NCBI GenBank assembly: GCA_029449245.1
Contig: JANATF010000008.1
Coordinates: forward strand, 1,922,001-1,986,000
Source: Mortierella alpina
Lineage: Eukaryota > Mortierellomycota > Mortierellomycetes > Mortierellales > Mortierellaceae
Direction: 5' to 3'
Length of the DNA stretch: 64,000 nucleotides
The position numbers and the translations under genes are program-made. The notes beneath the pieces are model-generated. The model was given only the letters and a program-made list of their open reading frames with translations, did no database searches and was not told where the DNA came from. How positions within the stretch are numbered: the stretch's first letter is position 1; every line of letters starts with the position of its first letter. This document shows positions 48,910-63,632 of the stretch, piece after piece.

Positions 48910-50447
48910 CTATTGGACCTGTGCGTGGAAATTTTCCTTGACGCTTCTCAGAAAATCTGGCTTTAGAATACATTCCAAGCCCGTCATAGCCAAAGCCTTC
49001 GCAGCCCTAATTGTAGCAATATGACCCACTGGTTGAGCCGCCGCTGTTGCGAAGTCTGTGGTGTGAAGACCCAAGGACGTGTCGTCAACGCCGTCCAAAT
49101 TCATGATGTTGAACATTGGGTGGATGCCAGGCATTGCGTACGTCAAATTCCCCATATCAGTGGATCCTGAGAGTTTAGACTGCTGCTCTGCCTTAGAGGC
49201 ATACTTGAGTCCCAGGCTATTCATTTGCTCCTCGAACTTGACCGCCAAAGGATCATTTGTCAGAATGTCTATCATCGTCAGGAATGCACGTGGTTAGATA
49301 CGTGTTTTCTGTGCTCGTTCCAAGATTGGAACGAGTAGACAATACCAAGACTTGGTGAGCTTACCTCTTAGTTCATATTCTGCCCATTCCACTTTCATGG
49401 TGCATCCTGTAGAACGAGCTGCTGCATCAAAGATGTGATTAACTCTTGCTCGGAGCTCCTTAACCTGCGCATACTTTGGGGCGCGAACAGTATACGCGCT
49501 TTGGGTGTACTGCGGGATGATGTTAGGCGCCTGTCCACCGTTCTTGATGATCCCGTGCACTCTATGATCTGTTCGCATCTGCTGACGCATCAGGCCAACG
49601 GCCGTGTACACTTGCATGGCCGCATCCAAGGCATTGATGCCCTCCCAAGGAGTAGTTGAGGCATGAGAGGCCTTGCCAAAGAACTCGACAGTGACCGTGT
49701 TCAATGACAGAAAGGGTGTGTAGAGCACATCTGCATTTGCCCCGTGGAGCATCATACAGACATCAACGCCTTCAAAGTCACCAGCGTGCAGCATCGTAAT
49801 TTTGCCTCCATGACGCTCCTCGGCCGGGGTGCCAAAGAGTTTGATCTGGGCCTTCAGACCAAATTGTTCGATGGCCGCCTTAATGCCCAATGCCGTAGCG
49901 ACACCTGATATTGCAATCAAGTTGTGGCCGCAAGCATGACCGATCCCTGGGAGGGCGTCGTACTAGTGATGCAGGAGAATCGCGGCCAGAATTGGAAAGG
50001 TTTAAACGTTTTGTGCATCCCAAGAAGCAAAATAAAATTCTCACGCCAGTTCAGGGGCGGGCAAGACGAACCTCGGAGCAAATGCCAATGGTTACTGGGC
50101 TTGAGGGCTCGCCAGCATATGCCACAAATGCAGTTTCCAAACCCGAGGTCCCCTGGTGGACCGAGAAGCCCTTTTTCTTCAGGTACTCGGTCATCCAACC
50201 ATGAGCCTTGAATTCTTTGAGACTCAGCTCCGGGTGGTCGTGAATCTAGGGTGTGTTGAGCTCTGGTTTAACGGGCATTGTCCAATGGAGATCGTTTGGG
50301 TCCTTCCAAACAGCACACCTCCGACATCTCTACCTTGAGACTGAGGATCCGAAGCTCTTCTGAGGCTGCCTCAATGGCTTCGCTGATACATTTGGCATAC
50401 CTGTCGGTCTGCCAAACATTGGATACCTCTTGCCGTGTTTGTGTCAT
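48910..50447 (-). CDS. M20 family metallopeptidase (PM20D2-like amidohydrolase)
   Basis: Zinc-dependent peptidase/amidohydrolase of the M20 family, closest in motif pattern to M20 domain-containing protein 2, which cleaves beta-alanyl or gamma-aminobutyryl dipeptides. Exons 50447-50334, 50245-50072, 49962-49365 and 49268-48910 give 414 residues. Conserved parts: HDHPELSLKEFKAHGW, YDALPGIGHACGHNL (first metal ligand), FGTPAEERHGGK (catalytic/metal Glu pair), the dimerisation-domain entry GKASHASTTPWEGINALDA, and the C-terminal STDMGNLTYAMPGIHP and HTTDF. All splice junctions keep phase. The start is Met in an ACCATGAC context; an in-frame Met 159 bases upstream (50606) adds a non-conserved extension. 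Substrate is inferred only. Confidence 0.
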
Positions 50448-50718
50448 GGTTTTGGTCTTGTTCTTGGAAGGTATGCAACAGGATGAGCTCTGATACGTGA
50501 CAACGGTTGGACTGACCCGTTCTGCACTGGAAGACGATGGTTGTGTGGGTATGACAGATGGCAGGTGGTAGAATGAGAGAATGCGAAGCACAGTGGACAC
50601 ATGCAATTGCCCAACGTTTTTTGTGAATACGTGACAAATTTATCTCTTTTCTTGAACGTGAGAATACATAAGAACGATCTCATCTCGGTGCCTTTGTCCA
50701 CTCCTGAAGGGTCGCAAC

Positions 50719-52523
<1,805 letters not shown>

Positions 52524-55500
52524 GGCTGGCTGAGTGTGTCTGCTTTTGCGCGAGAGAATGAGAGGGAGAGATGTAGAGGAACGGGTGCACGAAAGAGAGT
52601 TGCAGGTGGGTGAGTGTGAAAGTAAAAGAAGAGCGAAAGTGCGTGCGGGCTTGGACAAAACAGGGTTCTTGTAGGCCCAGCCCCCTCTCATCCAAAACGG
52701 CGTCGACTGTGGCGATGCTCGTCTCCACCCCGCCTTTCATGCTCTCAGCACGAACATCAAGCTGAGTTGGCCACTGTCTTTGACATCAACACCTTGCTAT
52801 CACCACCAAAATGACCATCCGGCGTGCTCAAAGCAAGCAACTCTCTTCCAGACTTTTTTTTTGTTTTGGGCGGGAACACTTCTGGCTATGTCATAGCCAC
52901 ATTATTTTCTTGTTCACCCCCAGGGCCTCGTGCAGAAAGGCGTGCTCGTTCTGTGCGGTCCTTTCGCTCCATGATACTCCTCACTCCAGCTAAAGGGCAC
53001 AAAGAATGACAACAGCGCATTCTAAGTGTGATTTCGGCAATGGCTGCAACCCGTATCTGAAGCACATCCTGGTCAAAAGAACGACATGCCTTGCAGCTGA
53101 ATTTGAGGTGTCTCTTAGAAGGAGCGCGCCGCTGATGCACCGGTGTAGACTCATTACTTTCCCATAGTAAATGGCCTCAAGACGACGATAACTCGCGGAG
53201 TCATTGAAGCATGATAGAGCTAAAAGCGAGCAAATCCATTTTGCACATCCGCCCCAGCACCTCAAAAAAAAAAAGATCGGTCTGTTCAAACATATCAGGT
53301 AACGAAGGGGTGGTGTATTACCCAAAGCTCATTCTATCGCGTGGTATAACTGGCCTTCTACACTCAGGAACACCGTTTTTTTTTCATCTAACCTGCCGTC
53401 CTTTCCGTCGCGCATCTTCTGACTTTGCAAGTACCCTAATATGAAAACCGCAGCGTGGACCGACAGTAAACGAGCTGGACGGGTAAGAATCGGAAAGGCG
53501 GTGTTTTTGAGTCATAAAGGAAGAGAATGAATGCATACGATCTTTTTTTCTTTGTTTCGCTCGATCCTGCGCTCGTAGCCCAGAGGCAAGAAAACGCAAA
53601 TTCGATGCATGTTATACCCTGTACAAGACTATAATGGTTCTCTTTGCAAACACACACAAGCACAAAAAAAGCTACATTGGCGTGGTCCCCTAGAGCTGCT
53701 GCATCTCGCTTCGGCAGTTCTAGGTGGCCATAAAAAACACAGGCGAGAACAAACAAAGAAGACATACTCAAATATTAGTCTAGCACAGGCCAGGCCACGC
53801 CACTGTGCATGGGCAATGCAGAGTGTCGCAATGAAGATGTGGTTCTATCGCACCCCTTTTTGCTTTTGTGTTTGTTGATTCCTTTTCCCGTCCTTACCCG
53901 CTGCTGAAACATCCCGAGAAAGAGTCGAGCAAGGGAAGATGTTAGCCTGCATCGACCCTGCGATGGGAAGAAGGCAATGAGGGCCATCAATACATTTTCG
54001 TTGTTCTGTGCTGGCTTGTCCTGTACTGTCGCAGCAGCGGCCCACAAGTATTGCAACTCGGAGAGTAAGTAAAAGCATTTGTGTCGTACCTGTGTAAATA
54101 ATTGTAATTGAAGAGGTCGGCGCAGGCGCTCTCGGACAAGGATGCAATTGCAATGGTCGTCTCAAAAGTGGGCGTTGAAGATACAAGATAGGGCATGAGG
54201 CCAGGTGTCAGGAGGGGAGAGACTAATTCGACAAAAGCTCATTTGTCACGCTGGTAGCTAAATAAGCGCTGCTCTTTGACAGGTGATGAAGGCAACAGGG
54301 CGACACTTGTTGGTTTACAGCTTCGTTCCTTGTCTCAGGGCGTCCTGCAGCTCTGTGGGTTCGCGGGGTTGTTTCATTATTCGCTACTCACGACTGACGC
54401 CAAAAAGCGCACTCACGGTAACGGGCTAATTCCTCGGACAAAAGCGAGCGCAACGAGGGCGTGGAAAACGGGGGCCGGATGATACCCGAGGATGGGGACC
54501 GGTGGTCTTTGCTGATAACAGAAACACGGAGGTTGTGTGCAAGAGCCTAAGGGAAAATGAGTGGTAACTGCTAAAGAAGAATGCCTTTCAGTTCCAGTGC
54601 ACTGCACGTCTACCCTGTTTTATGCGGCTCACCTTCCACATGCATGCGATTTTTTTTTGTGTTCAAAACTTTCAGGGGGCATGGGCGGAAGGAAGGAGAC
54701 GGACAAAGGGGAAGGGAAGGTAATGCGTATTGCTGGCCCTATTCCTTGGATAAGCGAGACATGGGAACACTTCTGAAGTGATGAGACGGTAATTGACACG
54801 AGATGGGTGTTCTTCACGGTAAGGCTGTTCGTCCCTGAAGGCATCGTCTAAGGAGGGGGTTGGTCGCAGGAAACAAAAGAATAACATGCAAGCAAGATTG
54901 ACTAGACTGGATCTAAGCCTGTGTGTATGTTTGGCTATGACGATCCTCAACAAAGGGTAGCAATGAGCTTCTGGTGTTGCGTCTGACAGGAGGTGGCCCA
55001 TGTTGCGCAACTCAGATACAAGAGGAGAAACCAAGCTAAACAAGGTTGAGCTGGTGTAACCCATGTCTGTGATCAACTAACCTGATACAAGGACGGGAGG
55101 AGCGAAAAAGCGCACAGAAAGAAATCAACAGAGCACAAGGCAACAGCAAAGGCAAACGAGATCGAGAGATGGGCCAGATTGCAGCAATGGTGGATCAAGT
55201 GAGCGGGCAAGTGAGCTTCAGAGTAGCTCGAAAACAAATCCTTTTTCTGTGGTGTGTGGACAAACAAACGTAGTGTTGCATGCCACGCCGCTGGGAAAGA
55301 CAGGAGTGACAACAGGGGATGAGCCGATCCGTTGCGGCGGCCATCGAGGAAAGATGAGTAAACGCTGTTGATGCACACCGAATGCGAATGAGATGTGGTG
55401 CTCTCAGGTAACGTACTCTTGTGTTCTAGATGGGCACGTTAGAAAGCGTTGAGAATAACAAAAAACAGTATTCTATAGAAAAGGACCCTGGTTTACGTAT

Positions 55501-55793
55501 TTAAATCAGCCTGAGCTCCGAGCTGATCCAAATTCCTCTTTTCCTCCTCTTTCTTCCTTTCCCTTCTTGCTTCCAGCATTGCTTCATCTTCTCGTTCTCT
55601 GCTCCTTTATCCCCGCTCCCTTTCTTCTCAGTTCTTCACCGTTGACTAATTCAACAGTCTTCCTTCCACGCTCATACTTTGACAGCCTTACTTCCATTAA
55701 CTTGTTTCTAAACGCACCTATACCCGTTTGCATCTATCATACTTCTGTTTTTGTTTTGATAATCTTTCTCGCGTTCTCTTTTCCACTATACAA
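52524..55793. other. Intergenic 3.3 kb between divergent CMK1 and SDR genes
   Basis: No supported gene. The CMK1 side has a CT-rich leader. An ATG in a strong context (CAAAATGACC) at 52811 opens a 60-codon plus-strand frame, but it shows no family match and is interrupted by homopolymers. The SDR side (about 55530-55790) is a long C/T-rich leader typical of this genome. Confidence 0.
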
Positions 55794-58505
55794 ATGGCAC
55801 CACAACCTACAGTCCTAGTCCTCGGCGGCGTTGGCTTCATTGGTCGTAACTTTGTCGCGCACCTGGTCGAAAACGGTCTAGCAGCCGAGATTCGCGTCAT
55901 CGACAAGGTCCTTCCTCAAACCGCTTATCTCAACAAACGCTTCCAGGCTGCGTTTGAAAAAGTGCAGTTCATGCAAGGTGATCTTTCCAATACAAGTAAG
56001 TGTGCGAGAAAGGAAGCCAAGATCATGGTGTATGCAAAAATCAGATCTTACGCCTAAAAAACCGTATCTGCCATTTTTTTTTTACCGTCCAGTTCCTCCC
56101 GAGAAATTTGGAAAGATCTTCACTCGCGACGATGGCTCCTCCTTTGACTATGTCATCAATTTTGCGTCTGAAACGAAGTTTTCGCAACTGGCCGAGGTAA
56201 GGCGTTGATAGGGAGGAAATAACACTTTGTAAGGCACCATCGAGGGGGCACTCGTATCGCTCAACCTGTAATTCGAGGGCTTGACACCTGCATGGATCAA
56301 TCTTAAAGGCGCGAGGAACAAACCGCACGGCAGTGAAAATGAGGGGAAGAGACAGGATGGACGTATGAGAGCAGAAAAAAAAAGCAATTGCGGGAGGCAG
56401 TGCGTGGGCAGCAATGAAATGTTCGCTCTGAGGTACAACAAGCAGTACGCGGTTCCCGTTCTATTTTATCTCTACTTTTTTGTATGCGCTGCATGCAGGC
56501 AGAAGGGACGACAGCTCTGGACAACTTCCATTGGCTGGGAATTTAATGGTGGTTTGGTGCGGCAAGACAAAGAAGGAAGGCTGGTCAATGCCAAACGATG
56601 TGGGTTGAGGAGGGGAGGGGGGGCAAACGAACAGCATTTTCGAAAAAAAAAGGGGGCGGACGCATGGATGCATATGAAATGCATTATGTATTTCTTTATT
56701 TCTTTCTGCCATGCAAAGGGGAGGTGTGTGCGAGGAGGGAGTGGTGACAAGCATGACAGTTGGCGAGTAGACTAGGCCGCGGTCGACGGTGAACGTTGCT
56801 TTTAGCCCGTTACATACAGCAGCGCGCAAAGCCCCCTCCTCGTCGCGCGTTTCTTTGGGTACATTTGCGCACAAACCACACCCATCCACCTCTTTTTAAT
56901 TGCACACAGGCAATGGAGCGCCTCTAGAGCCCCTTGTTGATACCTTTCGCCACCTGGTTGCTCTACTCGGCAACACTTCACCTAGTTACCCTTGCGCTCC
57001 TTTCCAGTTCCTCCTCTTGCTATAATACCCAAGGATCCTCGCCGAACTCATTTAACCAACAGCCATGGGGGACCACCCCTCCGTTGCATTAAGAATAAAC
57101 TCCAAAATACGTCTTCCCTCATTTAATGATTTTACTTTCCTTTCTGCTCCACTAGATATATGAGGACCGGATTTACAAGCTTTCGATCAATTGCGCAAAA
57201 GAAGCCGTCAAGAGGAAAGCCAAGGTCTTTGTCCAGATATCAACAGGCGATATCTATGAGAGCAGCGGCGTAAGTTTTATCGGTATGCTTGGTTGCAGTG
57301 TGTCCGTCTTCTGGTCACCAGCGGAGAACTTAATCTGATGAACTTTTCGGTTTCAATATTCCATGAATGAAGACCGCCAGCAAAGAGGACTCAAAGACAA
57401 AGCCTTGGAACGTGATGGCTCAATACAAGTTGAGGGTCGATAAGGAGCTGCAAGACATGCCAGGGTAAGAGCGTCTGGAATGATGGACCACACCCTGCCT
57501 ATCTTATTCCGATTATATTCTCACAATCCCCACCTTTTGCGTGCACTGTAGATTGAACTTGGTCATCCTGCGCCCTGCAGTGGTCTACGGTATTGGGGCA
57601 ATGGCAGGCTTGAGTAAGTCTTACGTTTTGGCCCATCTTGCTCTTACTGTTAGAGCTGAAATGTTAATCACCACAGGACACCGTCTTGGATTTGAACTTC
57701 GTTGTGAAAAAAAAATAGCGCCTCGTCTCATTTGTGGTCGTGTTTACCAGCACCTGAAGAAAAAGATGGAGTTCTTGTGGACAAAGGATCTGAAGCTCAA
57801 TACGGTGCATGTCCAAGATGTTGTCCGAGCGGTTTGGCATAGCGCCAACTGGTACGTGAGCTCTGATAATACCCAACCTGGTGCCCCAGCCATCTTTAAT
57901 CTCGCAGATGAGAACAACACAGGTAAACGCGGTTTCGCTATTCGTTTTATGCATGTCAAGCATGTGCTCCCGGCTGCCTCACTCCAGCCGACAAATGTGG
58001 CAATATTGGAAGATACTCAACATCTATTGAACCTACAATATCTTTAGATCAAGAGGCCGTCAATACTCATATCCGATCCATCTTTGGAATCGAGACTGAC
58101 TTCAAAGGAACAGTGTTCTCTCTACTCGCCCAGGTAAGAAAGATGTTGCAAACGCGTCATATAGAGGTCAGGATTAGCTCCACTCTTTAATGTGGTGTAG
58201 CGTCATGTTCTAACGGCAACATTCTTTTGCCGTACCCATAGTCGGACATGAAGGAAGCCACGGAAGAGACAAACGACATGCATTTGGCGCCTTGGTCGAA
58301 TCTGCTGAAAGCTGCTCAGATCAAATCATCGCCACTGACTCCATACTTAGACCAGGAACTGTTGTGCAACAATGCCTTGTCGCTCGACGGCTCCAAGATC
58401 TGTAACTCAACGGGATTCACGTACAAGCACCCGAAGGTCACAACACAGAGCCTCCGGGAGATCATTACAGACTTTCAAGAGCTTGGGATCTGGCCAAGGG
58501 ATTAG
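55794..58505 (+). CDS. Extended-SDR family NAD-dependent epimerase/dehydratase-like protein
   Basis: Rossmann-fold oxidoreductase of the extended SDR family; substrate unknown. Eight exons: 55794-55995, 56093-56196, 57156-57269, 57373-57464, 57552-57613, 57719-57922, 58048-58133 and 58242-58505; 375 residues. The nucleotide-binding loop is VLVLGGVGFIGRNF near the N-terminus, followed by DYVINFASETKF, KVFVQISTGDIYES, LVILRPAVVYGIGAM and the late signature LNTVHVQDVVRAVW. The usual active-site YxxxK is not plain: the expected place reads AQYKLRVDKEL, so catalysis may differ or be lost. The second intron is unusually long (959 nt). The start is the first ATG after a C/T-rich leader and sits directly before the Rossmann strand. 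Confidence 0.
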
Positions 58506-59206
58506 AGAGAAGGGCAAGGATGACACGGGACACCGCCAAACAGAGAATTATGGTAATTATGATGGAGAGGGTTTCTGGGAGGAGACGGGAGGCAGTGCGA
58601 ATCCGAGAGAAAAAAAAAAAGGACAACCTGCTCGGACACCCATACATAGCAAGTTGAGGTGGTTCCTGAGCGATTGAAAATGGCGTAGACATCAAAAAGT
58701 AAAAATATAAAGCACTTCTCGACCTCGGTGAAATCGCGATCATAGATAATTCTGCGAAACTCTTCAAAGTTCAACCTGGGCTCTTATCAACATGACATAC
58801 AAAACCTGGTTCCTTCATACCTAATCAGAAATAAATGTGTATGTTCTTCTCTTTAGTGAGCGTATATAGATCAATACTCCAGTCTATGGTTGAAAAAGAC
58901 GTGGAAGAATAAAAATACAATGTCCAGGCTAAAAAGAAAGAGCTGCCTAAAAAAAGTGCAGAATGGGAGTGCCAAAATAAAACTACATGATACAATGAAA
59001 GATAAATGAAGTACGAGAGTGTGTTGGTGTTGCTATTTTGTGTTGGATATTCCTAGAGTATAAAAAGAACAAACGGATTGAGGTACAAGAAGCGCCTCCA
59101 TCCTCCTGTCGATGGATCGCTTTCTTTAAACTTGGATTTCAGTTTCCGTTCCTTTGCTTCCACGACTCATGCGCTGCAGCACGCTTGTGCTCAGTTTTGC
59201 TTGCAT
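58506..59206. other. Convergent 3' flanks of the SDR and RRM genes
   Basis: About 700 bases, A/T-rich, with no open frame of interest. It should contain both 3' UTRs. Confidence 0.
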
Positions 59207-59746
59207 TTACTCGCGGTCCTCAAAATCCTTGCGGGGGCGACGGAAAGAGCGCTCGCCACCCTCCTCGCTGTTGTTGCGGCGAGGACGGAAGCTACGCTCA
59301 GAGTTGCCATCCCTGTTGTTGCTGAAATCCCTGCGGGGGCGGAACTCTCTGTTGAAGTTGCCGCCGTTGTTGTCGCGGCGGGGACGGAACTCTCCACGAG
59401 GGGGGCGGTCCTCACGCTTGTTGGCGCTGTCGACACGGAGCTCGCGGCCGTTGAACTCGCGGCCGTTGGCCTCCTGGATAGCCTTGTCAGCTTCAACATC
59501 GTCCATCTCAATGAAGGCGAATCCCTTGGTGCGGCCTTCGTGGTCTTTGGGAAGGTAGATGTCCTCCAGCTGGCCGTACTGACTGAAGAACTCCTTGACC
59601 TCGTCGTCGGTGGTGCCCCAGGCGATGTTACCGATGAACAGCTTCTTGGTGGCATAGGCGCGGGCAGCCATGGTGTTAGCGCCAAGGGCCATGGACAGAC
59701 GGGGGGCAGCGAAGGCCATCTTGGTGAAGGAGAGGAGTGCGGACAT
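59207..59746 (-). CDS. Single-RRM glycine/arginine-rich RNA-binding protein, probably mitochondrial
   Basis: Intronless, 179 residues, with strongly biased codons that suggest high expression. An Arg/Ala/Ser-rich N-terminus without acidic residues (about 30 residues, ending AARAYATKK) looks like a mitochondrial presequence. One RRM follows: RNP2 LFIGNI and RNP1 KGFAFIEM, about residues 33-108. The tail is built of RPRRD/RPRRN units with Asn and Gly, an RGG-like RNA-binding region. The architecture resembles organellar glycine-rich RRM proteins and cold-inducible RNA-binding proteins; the RNA target is unknown. The start Met directly precedes the presequence; an in-frame Met at 59950 lies in the leader. 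Confidence 0.
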   Translation of the reverse strand: MSALLSFTKMAFAAPRLSMALGANTMAARAYATKKLFIGNIAWGTTDDEVKEFFSQYGQLEDIYLPKDHEGRTKGFAFIEMDDVEADKAIQEANGREFNGRELRVDSANKREDRPPRGEFRPRRDNNGGNFNREFRPRRDFSNNRDGNSERSFRPRRNNSEEGGERSFRRPRKDFEDRE

Positions 59747-60514
59747 GGTGGTGGTGTGTGTAGGAGGGATTAGGAGAGTGAGAAGAGAAGCGAAAAGGGG
59801 TTGGCCCGGAGCTGGAGTGTGGACAAAATAAAAAAATAAAAGTAAACACCAAAAACAGTCGTCGCAGTCCCATGGCTTTTCCTTAAGGGGAATGTGCCCG
59901 TGCTCCAACGACGCGGCCGTGTCCCTTATTTCACCCTTCGAGACGTTCATAACTCCGTCAAGTCAAGGCTATGGAGTAGATTTGCAATTTCAACCTTCTG
60001 GAACGTGACAGGAAGCTGACCCCAGTCATATAAAACGCGGAAGGAGCTATCATCCTTCAAGCTTAGGACCGTGCTGGTGTATCCCAAATCTGCACTCGCT
60101 CTCGCTGCACCTAGGATAATATTATGTGGACAACGAACTCCTCCTACCAGGTGTACAGATAACGGCGCTGACACGCGTATACATTGGCACGAATGTGTTT
60201 AGCTGGTACAAAGTTAATAAGGTGCAGGTCAAAACTCTGTTTCGTCTGTTGTCACGGCTGAAGGAACTTGACACGTTCAGGGCCATGGCGCAGACTAGAT
60301 TTTGATCTGTTTGTTAAGCGGTGTAGTCTGCTTGCAGCTATTTGCTCCTATGTTTGCTCCCTTTAGGGTCATATACATGCATCACATCTCCAGGACCTTA
60401 GTAGTAACGCAATCCAGTGCATTATAACATTTCCTCGTACAAAAAATCTCCCGAAATCATCGCCGTTTCATGCTGGCTGGGTATCTAACAATGGGCTTTA
60501 CGCTCTCTGTTTTT
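59747..60514. other. Intergenic: RRM gene promoter and App1 3' flank
   Basis: Contains the CT-rich RRM leader and the App1 3' flank. A minus-strand open frame (60174-59947) has protein-like composition but no known family and no convincing first exon; it is not called as a gene. Confidence 0.
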
Positions 60515-63500
60515 TCAGCCTGCTAGAACGTCGCTGGACATGTTCTTTAACTGTACTGCCGAGCAACCGACTTCCGGCCCTGACCAGTGCTGCTTCGGAT
60601 GTGCCTGAACCATGCCCTCGTGCGCGTGGCAACAATGCCCATTGGTGTCGATAGTAGAAACTGACTCGCTGCTGCACGAAGACATCAGACCAGATACATC
60701 AACCGATCCTGCTTCCATCTCCATCCCGTCTACAGTATCCTCCTCGACGTCATCTCCAACATCACCATATCCTTTTTGCGCCACTGCATCGTCACCATAG
60801 TTTCTGAACATCTCTTGGACAATATCGCAATCTTTCAGCTCCTCTGCGCTTTCAAAGAGCGTTAGCAGCCCCTCGGGCAATTGCCTCCGGCATTGTTCAA
60901 CACGGCCAAGCCAAATCTCGAGCGGCGTCCGGGAGGAGGTTGAGATCTGAGGAGACGAGGAAGGCGACGAGGGCTTTAAGCGGCCACTGGGGCTGATCGA
61001 CCCGGGAAAGACAATGGTCGCACCGCCGCTAGTGCCCACAGCGCTTCCGGGAGCAACACGAATCGAAATTTCTGGCGACATAGGAGGCGTGTGCGAGGGT
61101 GTTGGTCCAGAAGCCGGGCTCATGGAAGGTGGTGTCGAGTTTGTAGACGAAGATGTGCATATCCTTTGTCTCCTCTGCTGTTCAAACACCACATGCGAGT
61201 GATGCTCGTGCACACTAAAATAGTCGTTCTGTTGCTGATTCCCGGACCTATTGTCAGTTTCATCTGCAGAGTCAGGTCTGGATTGAGACAAGGGTGTTGC
61301 TGACGGAGGGAAGGGATATCCAGTGAGGGTTGAGGCGCTCTCCGGAAGTGGAGATCCTGGCGAACTCCTAACTCGCCCACGAATGGCACTCCATCCATAA
61401 CTGCTGCCAGATTTCTTGCCGCTGGGGGAAAGCATAAAGGTTGAGCTCGGGTTTGAAGTAGTCCCGACCTTGATACCTGAAACGGACGTCCGCCTTGGAC
61501 CGAGTAGTGGCGATGTAGCCAGCGCAGCTGAAGGCGGTGCGTAGGGCATAACAGGGCCACTAGGATCTAGCTTTGGTGCCAGTGGCCCTCCATGATACTC
61601 TAAGCCTCCAAGACGCAAGTCACCGATCTTGTCCACGTAAACTTCGTCATCAGAAAGCTCGAACTGAGAAGGCGCCATGTGGTCGTTGTTGTGTACCAAT
61701 TCCCGCTCCTGGGTATCATTGCCTTCCTGAGCGTGGCTCAAATCCATATTAGAAATGGTGGACAGATTCGAGGTCGATTCATTGCTGGGTTCGAGCGCAT
61801 TGTTAACTTGACTGCCACGCCGGCTAAAGAGTCCGAATCCTGAAGACACGGCGGCAGTGATCGGCGAAGCCTTGGATAAGCGCAGGGACGAAAACGATCG
61901 ACTTCTCGACGGGGCCATTTTGTGCGCCGCCATCTCTCGCAAGCGAGCTGTAGTGATGTCGCGGATAAAGATCTTGAGAATCTGGCCGGGGTGAGCGACG
62001 GCCATTTCTGTGTAGCTATGCAGGTGGAAAACAACCAATAATTGTCAACTTTGAGAGCATTTTGTTTTCATGAGAGCGTGGTCTTCACCAATAAAATCTG
62101 CAAACGGCAAGCAAACACTTACATCTCCAAGTCGATCTCGCCACTATCACCCACAAGAATGAATTTCCGATCCGGAAAATCCATAAGAATCTCCCGTATA
62201 CAGCGGCGCTTGTTTTCACCTGGTGTCGTGAAATAGGTCTTGAGCACACTGTCGTGCATCCGAAGGTGGGCCGATCCTGGTGGAAACATATGCGTATGAA
62301 AGAAATCCAGGAGTGAAGGGATCAACTGCCAAGGCGAGTTGGAGACGTAATGGATTGCAGCCCCACGGTTCCACCACGACTTGTAGACAGCTGCCATGCC
62401 CTCAACTTCTTGCATGTCCTTAAGAAAGGTGTTTCTTAGAATAATCCGAGCTCCTGCGGTAACATTGGTTTCCTTGATCGTGTCATCAATGTCCGAGATA
62501 ATCGAGATGCCTTCCGGCTCGATCAAATTGACGATTCCGTGGCTGGGTTCCGGAATGTCCTCATGATGCGCATGGAGTCGAAGAAACCTTGGGTGGCCAT
62601 CAGCATCGGCTGCTGATGAATTCGTATCCTTCTGTCGACATCGATGCGCCTCGACTTCCTCATGGCTCATTCGAAGCGTGCCATCAAAGTGCCCTCCTGG
62701 CCGCGAGGAGATGTGAATGGTTGGGAATCTACCTCGACCAAGGTCTTCATACCTTGTCAAGGTCTGTGTCTCGATGCTGGCTCCCGACTGTGCTCGGTTC
62801 ACCAGATCGGGCTTGCTTGTCTCCAGATCAACATTGGCCAAGGTCTCAGAATAATTGGCACTGTAGACGGTGCTCAACTGAGAGGGTTGTGGATGCTGTT
62901 GATGAGGCGACTTTAACGAGTCGCTTGAGGAATTGTTGTTCAGCTGAGACATGCTTACTGTGGGCTTGACCCTTCTCATAGCACCCCTGATAATCGCCGC
63001 CCCTTTACTCAGTCGTCCAGTTATTGTAGAGTCTTCCTTCTCAGGCGCTTCATGATGACTTTCGACCGGATATGCATGGCTGTCCTCTTCGGCGTATGGG
63101 CTGTTGTGCGCAATCTTGTGTTGCTTTTCCAGCGTCTGTAGACTATTCGTATCATCCTGATAGCTCCCATGATCCAAGTACTCCTCGTCCTCCTTTGCTC
63201 TCTTCACTGCGACTGATGGGTCTGGTTTGAGCGCGGTAACCGCAGAGTGTTGAAATGGGATTGCTCTTCTTTTTGCAGATTCTCTGTTCCGCTCATTGGC
63301 CAGGGATTCCAACAAAAACTCTCCTCGGTGATCCAACAGCTCCAGAGATTTCCGAAACATACGCTTCTCCTCTACCGCCTCAGCTGCCGCTAGTACGCCA
63401 TCGGTCGTCTCAAGCTCGTCCATGAGAACATCAACCGTAGAATCATGACACCCATCACCCTCAGAGCCTCCAGCAAGCTCCATACGTGTCGTTGTTGAGG

Positions 63501-63632
63501 CGAGACCGACACATTGGATCGAGAATTGGGCATCGCGAGTATTGCTGGTGAGGAACATGCCAAAGCGGGACTCTAGTGTCTCTAGTACCTTATTGTTGTC
63601 CTTCGTCACGCCTGCGATCTTTCGCGCCATAC
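60515..63632 (-). CDS. APP1: App1-type phosphatidate phosphatase (5' end outside window)
   Basis: HAD-like phosphatidate phosphatase; yeast App1 makes diacylglycerol at actin patches/endocytic sites. Two exons are visible, 63632-62123 and 62015-60515, about 1,003 residues. The catalytic DxDxT reads SDIDDTIKE, in a well-conserved block (ETNVTAGARIILRNTFLKDM, AAVYKSWWNRGAAIHYVSNS PWQL, KFILVGDSGEIDLE-IYTEMAVAHPGQILKIFIRD) that spans the exon junction. The first visible exon begins after a TTTTCTCAG acceptor with GMARKIAGV, which in App1 proteins follows an upstream N-terminal segment, so one or more 5' exons lie past the right edge. The 500-codon C-terminal exon is Ser/Pro-rich with PxxP-like stretches (for example PSHTPPMSP) that could bind SH3 proteins. 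The Met in the visible exon could be mistaken for the start. Confidence 0.
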
